From Desulforhopalus vacuolatus (GTDB taxonomy: Bacteria > Desulfobacterota > Desulfobulbia > Desulfobulbales > Desulfocapsaceae): 64,000 nt of DNA. The notes under the pieces were generated by a model. It was not told where the DNA came from. It was given only the letters and a program-made list of their open reading frames with translations, and made no database searches. The position numbers were made by a program, and so were the translations under genes. Where the stretch lies: positions 1 through 64,000 of the forward strand of contig NZ_JAFFPZ010000005.1 of NCBI RefSeq assembly GCF_016918505.1, read 5' to 3'. Below are positions 27,437-36,793 of this stretch, one piece after another (position 1 is the stretch's first letter; each line of letters starts with the position of its first letter).

Positions 27437-28804
27437 ATGGCTGACCAGAATCCTGCAGCGCGCAATCTTGATGCCGCTTACGCTGAAGCAAAGAAAATGA
27501 ATGATATAATTCTCACTCCCGAAGAGAAATTGAGCGAAGCGGAGCGCAGGTGGGTGGCGGAAGGAGTGTCGGATAACTTTGCCAATCACGTCAACAAGGG
27601 TTTTCTTGAATATCGTAAATCCGTTACCGAAACCGATGACTTCGCTCTCACTGACTGGTATGGCCAGGGATCAATACTGCGCGATGTTATGGGACGTGAA
27701 TATATCGATATGCTTGGTGGTTATGGCCTTTATGGACCGGGTATCCGCCACCCGAAAATTGTTGCTGCAGTGAAGGCTCAGCTTGATCGCAGCCCTCAGT
27801 ACAGCCAGGAAATGCTCGACCCGCTGCGTGCCCAGCTTGCCAAGGTTATTGCCAAACTGACTCCCGGTGATATCCAGTATGGTTTCTTTGCAAACTCCGG
27901 GACTGAGGCTGTGGACGGAGCGATGAAACTAGCCAAACTCTATACAGGCAAGAAGGGTTTCATCTCTACAATTGGCGCTTTCCATGGCAAGTCTCTTGGA
28001 GCGCTTTCCCTGCTTGGAAAATCAGTCTTTCGCGAACCCGTACTGCCCCTGCTTGAAGGAGTGCAGCATGTGCCTTACGGAGATGCAGACGCCGTGGAAA
28101 GATTGTTGCAACTCGCAGAAACCGTTGGACGGGACATTGCCGCCGTGGTTGCCGAGCCAATCCAGGGTGAGGCAGGCGCTGTTGTTCCTCCGGATGATTA
28201 CTGGCCGAAACTGCGTGAGATCTGTACCCGCCATAAGGTTCTTCTTATCGCCGATGAGGTGCAGACCGGGTTTGGCCGTACCGGGAAGATCTTCGGTGTA
28301 GATCACTGGAATGTGGCTCCTGATATCATGTGTTTCGGCAAGGCTCTTGGTGGCGGGGTTGTGGCGATGTCCGGCTTCTTCTCTACCGCAAAAATCTGGA
28401 AGTGCATGGAGCCCAATCCCTTCATGCATACCACAACCACCGGTGGCAATCCGCTGGCCTGTGCGGCCGCGCTGGCAGCGGTTACCGTTCTTCTTGATGA
28501 GAAACTGGCTGACCAGGCGATGGAAAAAGGGAAATACATCCTGGAAAAAGTCAGTGCGATGCAGAAAAAATACCCGAAAGTCCTCAAAGGAATTCGGGGC
28601 CGTGGTTTGCTGCTGGCAATGGTCTTTGAGGATGATGAGACTGGTTACAAAGTTGCTTCCGGACTCTTCAGCCGCAATGTGCTCGTCGCCGGAACCCTGA
28701 CCAATTCAAAAACCATCCGTCTTGAACCAGCTCTTACTATTCCCTATGAACTGATCGACGAGGTAATGGTACGGCTTGACGAAACTCTGGCCAGCATCGC
28801 TTGA
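27437..28804 (+). CDS. patA: Putrescine aminotransferase (class III)
   Basis: The 455-residue PLP enzyme closely follows the YgjG/PatA pattern. It has an N-terminal helical extension before the class III core, NSGTEAVDGAMKLAKLYTG, the ADEVQTGFGRTG loop, and the PLP lysine in CFGKALGGGVVAMSGF. It transfers the amino group of putrescine or cadaverine to 2-oxoglutarate, giving 4-aminobutyraldehyde. The start (MADQNPAARN) has a clear GAAGGAGA box; the longer upstream frame is not used. An NhaC-like carrier gene follows, suggesting import of the substrate. Confidence 0.9.
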   Translation: MADQNPAARNLDAAYAEAKKMNDIILTPEEKLSEAERRWVAEGVSDNFANHVNKGFLEYRKSVTETDDFALTDWYGQGSILRDVMGREYIDMLGGYGLYGPGIRHPKIVAAVKAQLDRSPQYSQEMLDPLRAQLAKVIAKLTPGDIQYGFFANSGTEAVDGAMKLAKLYTGKKGFISTIGAFHGKSLGALSLLGKSVFREPVLPLLEGVQHVPYGDADAVERLLQLAETVGRDIAAVVAEPIQGEAGAVVPPDDYWPKLREICTRHKVLLIADEVQTGFGRTGKIFGVDHWNVAPDIMCFGKALGGGVVAMSGFFSTAKIWKCMEPNPFMHTTTTGGNPLACAAALAAVTVLLDEKLADQAMEKGKYILEKVSAMQKKYPKVLKGIRGRGLLLAMVFEDDETGYKVASGLFSRNVLVAGTLTNSKTIRLEPALTIPYELIDEVMVRLDETLASIA

Positions 28805-28891
28805 TCAACGGGGTCCCGGAGAAGAACACCTTTCTCTGGGGCTCCGCTTCCTCTGGCGGTATGTATGCCGCCATTTCAAGGAGACGTATTG

Positions 28892-30433
28892 ATGGCAAAA
28901 AGAAAGGCGGACCATGCAAAAGAAAACAACACAAAAGTAAGGCAGGACTCCCATGTTCAGGTTGAAGCACCGCATCTTGCGGGCTTTTTGCTGACTAAAC
29001 ACCGATTTATCCTCGAGTATTCCCTTATTGCCCTCGTTTTTATCATCTCGATTCTCATATCGCCGGATAATAAAGCGGATTTTGGGGTGATATGCTGTAT
29101 CCCCGCTGCATTTCTTCTCACATTTATTCTCGCAACAAAGCGTATTCTTGAAGGTCTGACCCTGGCTTCTCTGCTGGCCTTCATGATGGCCGCCAAGGGT
29201 GCTTTCTTCGGTACCATGAACGAAAGTCTGCTCAAGGTTATGACCGACGATGACACGCAGTGGCTGTTTATCGTCTGTGGTCTGATGGGTTCTATTATCG
29301 CTCTTATTGAGCGCAGCGGTGGTGCTGAAGCATTTGCCCGCTGGGTGTCGAAACGGGCAAAGTCCCGTAAGGGAACCCTGTTGTGGACCTGGCTGCTCGG
29401 AGTTGTCATCTTTATTGATGACTATCTTAACTCCCTGACTGTCGGTGCCTGCATGTCACCGATTACCGACAAACACAAAGTCCCCCGGGAGATGCTGGCT
29501 TATGTCGTAGACTCCACCGCCGCTCCGGTCTGTGTACTGATCCCCATCTCCACCTGGGCTGTGTATATTGGTTCGCTGCTGGAGCAGTCCGGTGCCGCGC
29601 CGGAGGGAGGAGGGCTGAAGTTCTTCATTCAAACTATTCCCTATAACTTTTACGCCTGGGCTGCGGTCCTCATTGTGCCTCTGGTGATTGTTGGTATTAT
29701 TCCGATTTTCGGGCCGATGAAGAAGGCTGAACAGCGTGCGGCAGAGACGGGGGTTCTTGCACCTCCAGGCTCTGACAAGATCGATATCCGTGGCGACGTA
29801 ACCCTCGAGCCCCCTGAGCATCCAAAGATTTACAATTTCTTTCTGCCTATTATCGTGTTGATCGCCTCAACAATCTATTTCGATATCGATATGCAGTCCG
29901 GGGTTCTCTTCACCGTTGCCTTCATGTTTCTGCTCTATATTCCGCAGCACCTGTTCTCGCCGGAGGCTTTTTTTGATACCTGTATTACCGGGATCAAACA
30001 GATGCTCTTTCCGCTGGTGATGGTTATTCTCGCACTGACCTTTGCCGCCGCCAACGAACAGATCGGCTTTCTGCAGTATGTTATCGATTCCGGGACACGT
30101 GTAATGACGCCGGAGCTACTGCCGCTCTCCATTTTCATTGTCCTCGGGATTACCGAGTTCATCATGGGGTTGAGCTGGGGAATGTACGCTATCGCCATCC
30201 CCATCGTTGTTCCGCTGGCGAAATCTCTTGGTGTTGATCCCTATGTGGCTATAGGTGCAGTGTGTTCAGCAGGGGTATGGGGCTCACACATCTGTTTCTA
30301 CTCAGATGCGACCATTCTCAGTTCGGCGGCCTCTGGTTGTGATAATTTCCGTCATGCCATGACGCAGATGCCCTATGGTTTTCTTGGTGCACTTATCACT
30401 GCAGGACTGTTCCTTTTCGTAGGGTATTTTTAA
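28892..30433 (+). CDS. NhaC-family Na+/H+ antiporter-like carrier, copy 2
   Basis: A 513-residue protein with the same fold as copy 1. The first 41 residues differ, but from LEYSLIALVFIIS onward the proteins differ by only one residue that I could see (AKGAFFG for AKGSFFG). About seventeen mostly silent base changes occur over about 1.42 kb (29015-30434). The start has AAGGAGA eight bases upstream. It follows patA by 87 bases, including a small hairpin (GGCGG/CCGCC). Gene conversion or very recent duplication explains the identity. Confidence 0.87.
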   Translation: MAKRKADHAKENNTKVRQDSHVQVEAPHLAGFLLTKHRFILEYSLIALVFIISILISPDNKADFGVICCIPAAFLLTFILATKRILEGLTLASLLAFMMAAKGAFFGTMNESLLKVMTDDDTQWLFIVCGLMGSIIALIERSGGAEAFARWVSKRAKSRKGTLLWTWLLGVVIFIDDYLNSLTVGACMSPITDKHKVPREMLAYVVDSTAAPVCVLIPISTWAVYIGSLLEQSGAAPEGGGLKFFIQTIPYNFYAWAAVLIVPLVIVGIIPIFGPMKKAEQRAAETGVLAPPGSDKIDIRGDVTLEPPEHPKIYNFFLPIIVLIASTIYFDIDMQSGVLFTVAFMFLLYIPQHLFSPEAFFDTCITGIKQMLFPLVMVILALTFAAANEQIGFLQYVIDSGTRVMTPELLPLSIFIVLGITEFIMGLSWGMYAIAIPIVVPLAKSLGVDPYVAIGAVCSAGVWGSHICFYSDATILSSAASGCDNFRHAMTQMPYGFLGALITAGLFLFVGYF

Positions 30434-30513
30434 GGAAATCAGAAAAGAAGAATTTTTGCACTTCCTGGCGGGCGGCAGATTTTGGTTGTCTGCTGTCTCC
30501 GGGAACAGATAAA

Positions 30514-30564
30514 GAATGTAGAAAGCCGGGGCCTCCACAGGGAGACTCCGGCTTTCTGCATTCT
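30514..30564 (+). terminator. Rho-independent terminator after the second NhaC-like gene
   Basis: GAATGTAGAAAGCCGG pairs with CCGGCTTTCTGCATTC (one mismatch) and is followed by TTTT. It is analogous to the terminator at 26890 but not identical. Confidence 0.8.
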
Positions 30565-30599
30565 TTTCCCAGCAGTTCCCGGCCCCTGCAACGCAGCTT

Positions 30600-31054
30600 A
30601 AGAACAAAGAGTTCATTGAAATTAAAACGGGACGGAAAGGAGACAGGAGAAAGGGAAAAGCGGTAAGACAATTTTTTACCGCGAAGAACGCGAAGAAACG
30701 CGAAGGAAGGCAAAAGACGGAAAGACAAAGACTGAATGGGCAACGAAATACGCTAACCACGCGAAAGAAGGCAAAAACCTTTGAGAATAAAGATTTTTTG
30801 AATTAAACAGGGAATTGCTGTTGTATCTTTACTCTTTGCGTTCTTCGTGTCCTTCGCGGTGAAATTCTTTGTATTTTTTTTCGCTGTTCTATTTTGTATC
30901 CCAATTACCTTTTTTACTGACCAGAGAACGCAACTGCGTGGACATCTCTTTTGGCGATTACGAATGAGTAATAATTCGTGTTTATTCGTGTCCATTCGTG
31001 GTTCCTTTTGCAGTTTGTAACCACGAATGGACACGAATTTTCACCAATACAAAA
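30600..31054. repeat. Mosaic of dispersed intergenic repeats
   Basis: No gene. It contains a purine tract (30630-30660), two inverted fragments of the 'ttcgcgttcttcgcggtaaa' type (30672-30712, 30836-30875), and the ACCTTTTTTACTGACCAGAG unit (30905 on). Two pieces of the ATTCGTGTCCATTCGTGGTT motif, which is common in environmental genomes, are also present. Confidence 0.6.
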
Positions 31055-31099
31055 GGGTACCTTGAATAATCTTGTATTTCGTTCATATTCAAGGTAGCC
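31055..31099. mobile_element. Minimal MITE copy (45 bp) with perfect target duplication
   Basis: Only the two ends of the family remain: GGGTACCTTGAATAATC ... ATTCAAGGTAGCC. It is flanked by AAAA on both sides. It splits the sequence ATACAAAATGTAAATGG, which is intact at 3529 and 38940, so the empty site is visible and the 4-bp duplication is confirmed. Confidence 0.9.
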
Positions 31100-31114
31100 A
31101 AAATGTAAATGGTA

Positions 31115-31495
31115 TTATTTCTCTTCTACCGCAATAGCGGTAATTTCCACCAGAACATCATGTGGCAGCCGGGAGACCTCGACGCAGGAGCGGGCGGGGC
31201 GGTGGGCACCCATGAACTCAGCATAAACTTCGTTGAAGTCACTGAAATCATCCATATTGCTGAGATAGATGGTTGTCTGGGCAAGATCAGTGATCTTAAG
31301 TTTTCCAGCCTCAAGAATACTCCCGAGATTGGTCAGAGCCTGTCTGGTCTGTTCCCTGATCTCTTTTCCGACGACTTCGCCGGTTTGGGGATGAAAGGGT
31401 ACCTGGCCGGAAATAAAGCAGAGGTTTCCCACGCGGACAGCGGGGGCATAGGGGCCAATGGCGGCGGGGGCTTTATCAGTGTTGATATATTCCAT
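31115..31495 (-). CDS. ridA: RidA-family enamine/imine deaminase
   Basis: The 126-residue protein (start MEYINTDKAP, with an AAGGAGC box) hydrolyses reactive enamine/imine intermediates released by PLP enzymes. Family features are APAAIGPYAPAVRVG near the N-terminus, ISGQVPFHPQTGE, and the substrate-binding arginine in RPARSCVEV. It is convergent with the amine catabolism genes and suits their PLP-dependent chemistry. Confidence 0.92.
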   Translation of the reverse strand: MEYINTDKAPAAIGPYAPAVRVGNLCFISGQVPFHPQTGEVVGKEIREQTRQALTNLGSILEAGKLKITDLAQTTIYLSNMDDFSDFNEVYAEFMGAHRPARSCVEVSRLPHDVLVEITAIAVEEK

Positions 31496-31610
31496 GGAAT
31501 GCTCCTTATTCAAACTATAGCAGAAACAGCAGAACCGCTTTCTCTGCTCGATGAGGCGGTTTTGCTGCAAGAGATGGTTTTACAGCGTATCCTTCAAGTT
31601 TCCCGTACCC

Positions 31611-32030
31611 TTATTCTTCCGATGTCTGCTGTTCTTCTATGTACTGGCGAATAATGCTGATTGGTGCACCGCCACAACTGCCAGCAAAATAAGAAGGGGA
31701 CCACAAGGCGTTGTCCCATAATTTTTCCTTGATATCGGCATATCTTTTTTTCCGAATCATCCGGCTCGACACACCTTTCAGGCTGTTTACCAGTACCGAT
31801 ACCGCAACCTTCGGCGGATAATTCACCAGCAAATGTACATGATCATGTTCCCCGTCAAATTCCACAAGTTCCGCCTCAAAATCGGTACAGACTTTCGCAA
31901 AGATATCACGTAAGTCCTCAATCATTTCAGCAGTGAATACTCCGCGACAATATTTCGTCACGAAGACCAAGTGAACATGCATGCCAAAGACACAATGCCT
32001 GCCATGTCGAATATCGTTGTTGTTTCTCAT
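31611..32030 (-). CDS. tnpA: IS200/IS605-family transposase TnpA
   Basis: The 139-residue Y1 HUH transposase has the paired histidines in HDHVHLLVNYPP and the catalytic tyrosine in IRQYIEEQ. The ORF appears intact. There is no tnpB, so this is an IS200-like element. Such elements move as single strands next to short hairpins and make no target duplication; the exact ends were not determined. Its right side is joined to a partial MITE. Confidence 0.92.
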   Translation of the reverse strand: MRNNNDIRHGRHCVFGMHVHLVFVTKYCRGVFTAEMIEDLRDIFAKVCTDFEAELVEFDGEHDHVHLLVNYPPKVAVSVLVNSLKGVSSRMIRKKRYADIKEKLWDNALWSPSYFAGSCGGAPISIIRQYIEEQQTSEE

Positions 32031-32081
32031 AGACTAAATATAATATAATTATCAGGCGTATTCAAGCATTCAAATTCCAGG

Positions 32082-32180
32082 GAACATTGAATACCTGGTC
32101 ACCTCCTTTGTTACAGTCAAAAAATTATCCCTGGAGGTAAGCGCCAGACTCCGATATAAAAGTTATGGGTGGTAGATTCT
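32082..32180 (+). mobile_element. Partial MITE copy next to tnpA
   Basis: Begins GGGAACATTGAATACC and continues with the family interior (GTTACAGTCAAAAAATTATC) but has lost the right end, running into another repeat at about 32180. Confidence 0.6.
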
Positions 32181-32580
32181 GTGTGGACATCTTTTTTTGG
32201 TGATTACGAATGGATAAACAGGATGTAAAATTGGTCGCAATGGTGATAACGATGACCTTACACATCATTGGTGAAAAATCGGTACAACAGTGATTCCGGC
32301 GATGATGTAGAGACAAGGCATGCCTTGTCTACACGGTGACGATAAACGTAACGATAACGGTGGAATGATTTGTAATATATGGAATAAACTGGTAGCAATT
32401 CCCGGAATTATTAAGAGCAGATGTAACCGGGATTGGGTCTCCTTGAAATGGGGTTACAACTTAATGGGAATAGCATAATGGAGAAAGAGTGAATGAAAGG
32501 ATTCTACCGTGTATTGGCATATTTGCCGCTGGTCGTTGGCTGCAGAGCGGCGGGAGCCAAACAGATTTTCCGAGGTTGCC
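32181..32580. repeat. Intergenic repeats before glcD
   Basis: 32265-32407 matches 60168-60308 (AATCGGTACAACAGTGATTC ... TGGAATAAACTGGTAGCAAT) and includes the 18-bp palindrome GACAAGGCATGCCTTGTC at 32312. The remaining bases to 32580 presumably hold the glcD promoter; none is clear. Confidence 0.65.
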
Positions 32581-33969
32581 ATGAGCAGTCTTGAGAGGCG
32601 GCTCGCTGCGGTTGTTGGCAGGAACCGGGTGACAACGACAAAGACCGATCGTCTTATCTATGGGTTCGACGCCGGGCGGGGCCGATTTCTGCCGGAAGCG
32701 GTGGTGTACGCCGAGAGTGCTGAGGAGGTGGCGGCGGTGATGCGTCTCGCCGGAGAGTTGAAAGTGCCGGTGGTGCCGCGGGGCGCGGGCAGCGGCCTCA
32801 CCGGTGGTGCGCTGGCGGTGCACGGCGGCATCGTGTTGTCGCTCACACGCATGAACCGTATTCTGGAAATCGACACAGAGAATCTTCTTGCGGTGGTGCA
32901 GCCAGGGGTTGTTACTGCTGAGCTGCAGGCACAGGTGGAAAAACGTGGTCTCTTCTATCCTCCGGATCCTGCATCAAAAGAGTTCAGCACCATTGGCGGG
33001 AATGTGGCGGAGTGTGCAGGCGGGCCCCGTTGCGTGAAATACGGTGTCACCCGTGATTATGTGCTCGGCCTTGAGGTGGTAACGCCTGCCGGCGAGATTA
33101 TACATACCGGCGGCCGCACCCTGAAAAACGTGGTTGGTTTCGACCTCACCCGTCTCTTTGTCGGTTGCGAGGGAACGCTGGGGATTGCCACGGAGATTAC
33201 TCTGCGACTGCTGCCGAAACCGGAGGCAAAGAAGACCATGCTGCTCTTTTTCTCCTCCATCGACGGGGCGGCGGAGTCGGTCTCGGCGATTATCAGTGCG
33301 CGGATTATCCCTGCCACCCTTGAGTTCATGGACCGTGCAACCCTCGCCTGTATTCGCGGCAGAACAGAGATTGACCTTCCCGAAGAATGCGGTGCAGCGT
33401 TGATTGTTGAGGTGGACGGCTGCCGGGAGTGGCTCGACGGAGAGGCGGCGCGGGTGATGGCGGTGGTTGCCGGCAGGGATGTCATTGGCAGTGTCGTGGC
33501 GGAGACGGAGGAGGAATCCGAGCGGATCTGGCAGATGCGGCGGGCGGTCTCTCCGGCCGTTCGCGAACAGGCACCAGACTGTTTCAACGAGGATATTGTG
33601 GTGCCGCGGTCAAAGATCCCGCAGATGATTCGCCGTCTTGAGACACTGTCGGTGGAGTCTGGTCTGCCCATCGTCAATTTCGGACACGCCGGAGATGGCA
33701 ATATCCACGTCTATATCCTCACCGACCTGCGCGAGGCCGGGATGGAGGCGCGGGTGGACGCGTTGATTGAACAGGTCTTTGCGGCAGCTGTTGAGCTGCG
33801 CGGTTCCATCTCCGGCGAGCACGGAGTGGGGCTCGCCAAGGCCCGCTATCTCGATATGGAGCTTTCCCCGGACACCATCGCGTACATGCGTACCCTTAAG
33901 CGGGCGCTGGATCCTGATAATATCCTCAATCCGGGAAAAATTTTTCTCAGAGGACGGGATGATGAATAA
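32581..33969 (+). CDS. glcD: FAD-linked glycolate/D-lactate dehydrogenase subunit GlcD
   Basis: The 462-residue flavoprotein has a PCMH-type FAD-binding domain (VPRGAGSGLTGGAL, FSTIGGNVAECAGGPRCVKYG) and a C-terminal FAD-oxidase domain ending with the SGEHGVGLAKARYL motif. It oxidises a 2-hydroxy acid such as D-lactate or glycolate and passes electrons to the Fe-S partner encoded next. The ATG at 32581 follows a GAGG box and gives a family-typical N-terminus. Sulfate reducers commonly use such pairs for lactate oxidation. Confidence 0.9.
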   Translation: MSSLERRLAAVVGRNRVTTTKTDRLIYGFDAGRGRFLPEAVVYAESAEEVAAVMRLAGELKVPVVPRGAGSGLTGGALAVHGGIVLSLTRMNRILEIDTENLLAVVQPGVVTAELQAQVEKRGLFYPPDPASKEFSTIGGNVAECAGGPRCVKYGVTRDYVLGLEVVTPAGEIIHTGGRTLKNVVGFDLTRLFVGCEGTLGIATEITLRLLPKPEAKKTMLLFFSSIDGAAESVSAIISARIIPATLEFMDRATLACIRGRTEIDLPEECGAALIVEVDGCREWLDGEAARVMAVVAGRDVIGSVVAETEEESERIWQMRRAVSPAVREQAPDCFNEDIVVPRSKIPQMIRRLETLSVESGLPIVNFGHAGDGNIHVYILTDLREAGMEARVDALIEQVFAAAVELRGSISGEHGVGLAKARYLDMELSPDTIAYMRTLKRALDPDNILNPGKIFLRGRDDE

Positions 33970-35281
33970 CGTTCTTGTGCAGAAAACTCCTGGCAGACAT
34001 AATGTTCTCGAAGATTTTGCCGATGCAATACAGAGATGTGTACGATGCGGCGCCTGCCAGGCATACTGTCCGGCGTGGTCTGCAGGACGGCGTGAGGGGG
34101 ATGTGGCCCGGGGTAAAGTGGCGGTGGCTGCGGCAATGCTGGCGGGAGAACTCGGACGGGGTGCAGAGCTGGAATCGGCTGCGCGGCAGGATATCAGTCT
34201 TTGTCTGATGTGTGGCTCCTGTACCTGTGGCTGCCCCAATGATGTCCCCACCGCTGAGATTGTCGGCGCGATACGCCGCGAGGTGGCAGCAGAGGCTGGC
34301 CTTTCCGCTGTGGGTGTTGGTGTTGCCGCTCTGCTTGGCAGTAAAACCCTGATGCGTGGTGTGGCCGCAGCGGGCGCGGCACTGGCCCCGCTGATGATGG
34401 AGAAAGTCCCGGAGAGCAGTGGCCTGCGGCTGCGGTTTCCGCTGGACAGGCTGCCAGCTGTTGGTGAGAGAATTTTGCCCGCTCCGGCGGGGAAGAGCCT
34501 TTTTGCCCGCCTGCCGGAACGGATTGAGGGACAGCCGGGAAGGCCGAAAGTGGCTTTCTTCGCCGGTTGCGCCATCACCTGGCTCTTTCCACAGATCGGG
34601 GAAAAAATGGTGGAGGTCCTTGTCCGTCTCGGCTGCACTGTTTATTTACCGAAGGGGCAGGGCTGCTGCGGGATGCCCGCACTCTCCTCGGGAGATGGTC
34701 CGCTGGTCAGCCGTCTTGCTTCGGCCAACGTGCGGGCCTTCGCGCCCCTCAACGTTGATTATATAATTACTGCCTGTGCTTCCTGCGGCAGTGGAATCGG
34801 CGAATATTACCATACCATGGGTGGTGATTCCGCCATCCTGGCGAAGAAAGTAGTGGATTTCACCGTTTTTCTCGAAGAGGAGGGCGTCTGCGAACGGCTG
34901 GCCGCGTTACCGAGAGCGGTGAAACGGCAGAAGGTCTGCTGGCATGATCCCTGTCATTTGAAAAATCGGGGTATCCTTGCGCCGCCGAGGCATCTGCTTG
35001 CCGCTCTGCCGGGGGTCGATTTTGTTGAGATGGAAGGGGCGTCCCGTTGTTGTGGTCTTGGCGGAACCTTCTCCGTTCATCACAGTGAAGAGAGCCTTCT
35101 CATTGGAGAAAAAAAGGTGGAAGGAGTGCAGGAGTGCGGTGCAGAACTGGTTGCTACTGCCTGCCCCGGTTGCGTGATGCAGCTTGAGACTTCCCTCTGT
35201 CGGGCGGGGTTGCCCGCGCGGGCAGTTCATCTGCTGGAGCTGTTTGGCGAGGCGGAACTGGCCGCGCTTGCCAACGACTGA
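33959..35281 (+). CDS. glcF: Fe-S heterodisulfide-reductase-like subunit GlcF
   Basis: The 440-residue partner of GlcD has two CxxCxxCxxxCP clusters (CVRCGACQAYCP and CLMCGSCTCGCP) and two cysteine-rich CCG domains (GQGCCGMPAL; SRCCGLGG). It conducts electrons from the flavoprotein to the membrane pool. The start overlaps the glcD stop by about 11 bases (ATGATGAATAA), showing translational coupling. The upstream extension of the frame is not coding. Confidence 0.9.
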   Translation: MMNNVLVQKTPGRHNVLEDFADAIQRCVRCGACQAYCPAWSAGRREGDVARGKVAVAAAMLAGELGRGAELESAARQDISLCLMCGSCTCGCPNDVPTAEIVGAIRREVAAEAGLSAVGVGVAALLGSKTLMRGVAAAGAALAPLMMEKVPESSGLRLRFPLDRLPAVGERILPAPAGKSLFARLPERIEGQPGRPKVAFFAGCAITWLFPQIGEKMVEVLVRLGCTVYLPKGQGCCGMPALSSGDGPLVSRLASANVRAFAPLNVDYIITACASCGSGIGEYYHTMGGDSAILAKKVVDFTVFLEEEGVCERLAALPRAVKRQKVCWHDPCHLKNRGILAPPRHLLAALPGVDFVEMEGASRCCGLGGTFSVHHSEESLLIGEKKVEGVQECGAELVATACPGCVMQLETSLCRAGLPARAVHLLELFGEAELAALAND

Positions 35282-35509
35282 CACCAATCACATTTTTATT
35301 GACCAGAGAACGCAAAGAATAAAGACAGAACAACAGCAATTCTCTGTTTAATTTTAAAATCTTTTTTTAAGTTTTTTGCCTTTATTCGCATGTTTAGAGC
35401 TTTTATTCGTTGGCAAAAAGTTTTTCGCTGTTCCGTCTTTTGCTTTTTCCTGTCTCCCGTCTCCTTTCTCCCTTTTCCCAGCCACTTTTCTTTGTTCATT
35501 CCTGCCTGG
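35282..35509. repeat. Repeat-filled spacer between convergent genes
   Basis: Contains the CATTTTTATTGACCAGAGAA unit and, on the minus strand, a polypurine tract (about 35440-35485). Confidence 0.55.
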
Positions 35510-36793
35510 TTACAGGGCGTGGCGCTTGCCAACCACCAGATAGATAAGGCAGGATGCGAGAATCATCGCTCCGAAGAGGTTGACACTGCGGGTCTTGATC
35601 AGAAAGGCGACAATGATAATCAGTCCCGCACTCAGGCTGAAAAAGATCGGTTTGGGAACACTTTTCAGAATGATTCGTCCGAAGTGGGCGAAGTGCAGGT
35701 GGCTGACCATCAGGGCGGCGGAGATGAGAGCGCAGACCAGCAGGCCGGCGGGAATCTTGAACAGTGCTGCTCCGAGGACCAGCAGGGCACCGGCGGGGCT
35801 GGGAAGACCGTTGAAGATGCCGGGAGCCAGATCTGTGCGTTTTTTGTCCACAGCCACGAAGCGGTAGAGACGGAAGGCAACCGCCCCGAGGAAGATCACG
35901 GCTACCAGCCAGCCATACCATTGCGGGCTGATTCTCGAGATGATGTAGGATGGTGCGACGCCGAAGCTGATGAAGTCGGCAATGTCATCAAGATAGGGAC
36001 CGTATTGAGTGCCGCCGTGCAACTCCGCCATGCGGCCATCAAAGAGGTCAAAGAGCTGGCCCGCGATAATTACACAGACCGCCAGAGCGAAATGCCCCTG
36101 AGATGCGAAGTAGAGGCTGAGAATGCCGCAGGAAAAGTTGAGGGTGGAGAGGATGTCGGCATAGAGCCGGTTGGGAACAAATTTGAAAACAATGGAAGCA
36201 CTTGCCAGCACAATACAGGCCACCAAAATTTCATCACCCATGTTGCTTATCCCCGGGTTGGCGGAGCGCAGAGCGCAGAAGATGACCAGCCCGAAGCAGA
36301 TCATCGCCTTGATCTTGCCAAAGTTGTTGGCGGCACCGGAGATCTTGAACAGCGTCAGCATCGGCCGGGCACCGAACTGGCCCAGCACCTCGATGACAAT
36401 CAATGTTATCACAAGGGGTATGGAGAGTTGACCGCGGTATGCGAAGGCGAGCATCGCTGGCAGATAGGTAAGTTTGTCGCACAGCGGATCAAGTGATTCA
36501 CCCTGGGGGGTGACCAGGTTGCAGTTGCGTGCCACCACTCCGTCTACTCCGTCGAGTACTGCTGCGAAGGTGAAGATCATGATACCGAGGTTCTCAAGGT
36601 GGAGAGGGAAATAGAGCGGCAGGGCGATGAGGGCGAGCGCGGTGCGCCAGTAACAAATGGCATTGGGATGGCAGAACCAGAGATGGTTCATGACATACTC
36701 TTTTGCTCCTGGACGGCGAATGGCCTGTGTTGTCCAGTAGTAAAAACCAACACCAATAGCGACTGAGAGACAGATAATGAGAATACGTTCCAT
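35510..36793 (-). CDS. Tandem fusion of two CDP-alcohol phosphatidyltransferase domains
   Basis: A 427-residue polytopic protein carrying two CDP-alcohol phosphotransferase cores. The first (about residues 80-107) has the full motif D-x2-DG-x2-AR-x8-G-x3-D-x3-D in DGVDGVVARN ... GESLDPLCDK. The second (about 243-275) reads DLFDGRMAE ... GPYLDDIADFISFGVAPS, which resembles phosphatidylserine synthase but has E in place of the usual R after the A. Known enzymes have one core and join a CDP-diacylglycerol to an alcohol such as glycerol-phosphate, serine or inositol. The fusion may make two head groups or use one half structurally. It is divergent from the next gene. Confidence 0.8.
   Translation of the reverse strand: MERILIICLSVAIGVGFYYWTTQAIRRPGAKEYVMNHLWFCHPNAICYWRTALALIALPLYFPLHLENLGIMIFTFAAVLDGVDGVVARNCNLVTPQGESLDPLCDKLTYLPAMLAFAYRGQLSIPLVITLIVIEVLGQFGARPMLTLFKISGAANNFGKIKAMICFGLVIFCALRSANPGISNMGDEILVACIVLASASIVFKFVPNRLYADILSTLNFSCGILSLYFASQGHFALAVCVIIAGQLFDLFDGRMAELHGGTQYGPYLDDIADFISFGVAPSYIISRISPQWYGWLVAVIFLGAVAFRLYRFVAVDKKRTDLAPGIFNGLPSPAGALLVLGAALFKIPAGLLVCALISAALMVSHLHFAHFGRIILKSVPKPIFFSLSAGLIIIVAFLIKTRSVNLFGAMILASCLIYLVVGKRHAL

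Noticed and set aside
31611-32030. REP-associated RAYT transposase driving the MITE family
   Set aside because: IS200-type transposases do not make target duplications, whereas the MITE makes 4-bp duplications.
35390-36496. Long plus-strand frame opposite the CDP-alcohol transferase
   Set aside because: Low-complexity composition without motifs; the minus strand encodes a clear membrane enzyme with two catalytic cores.
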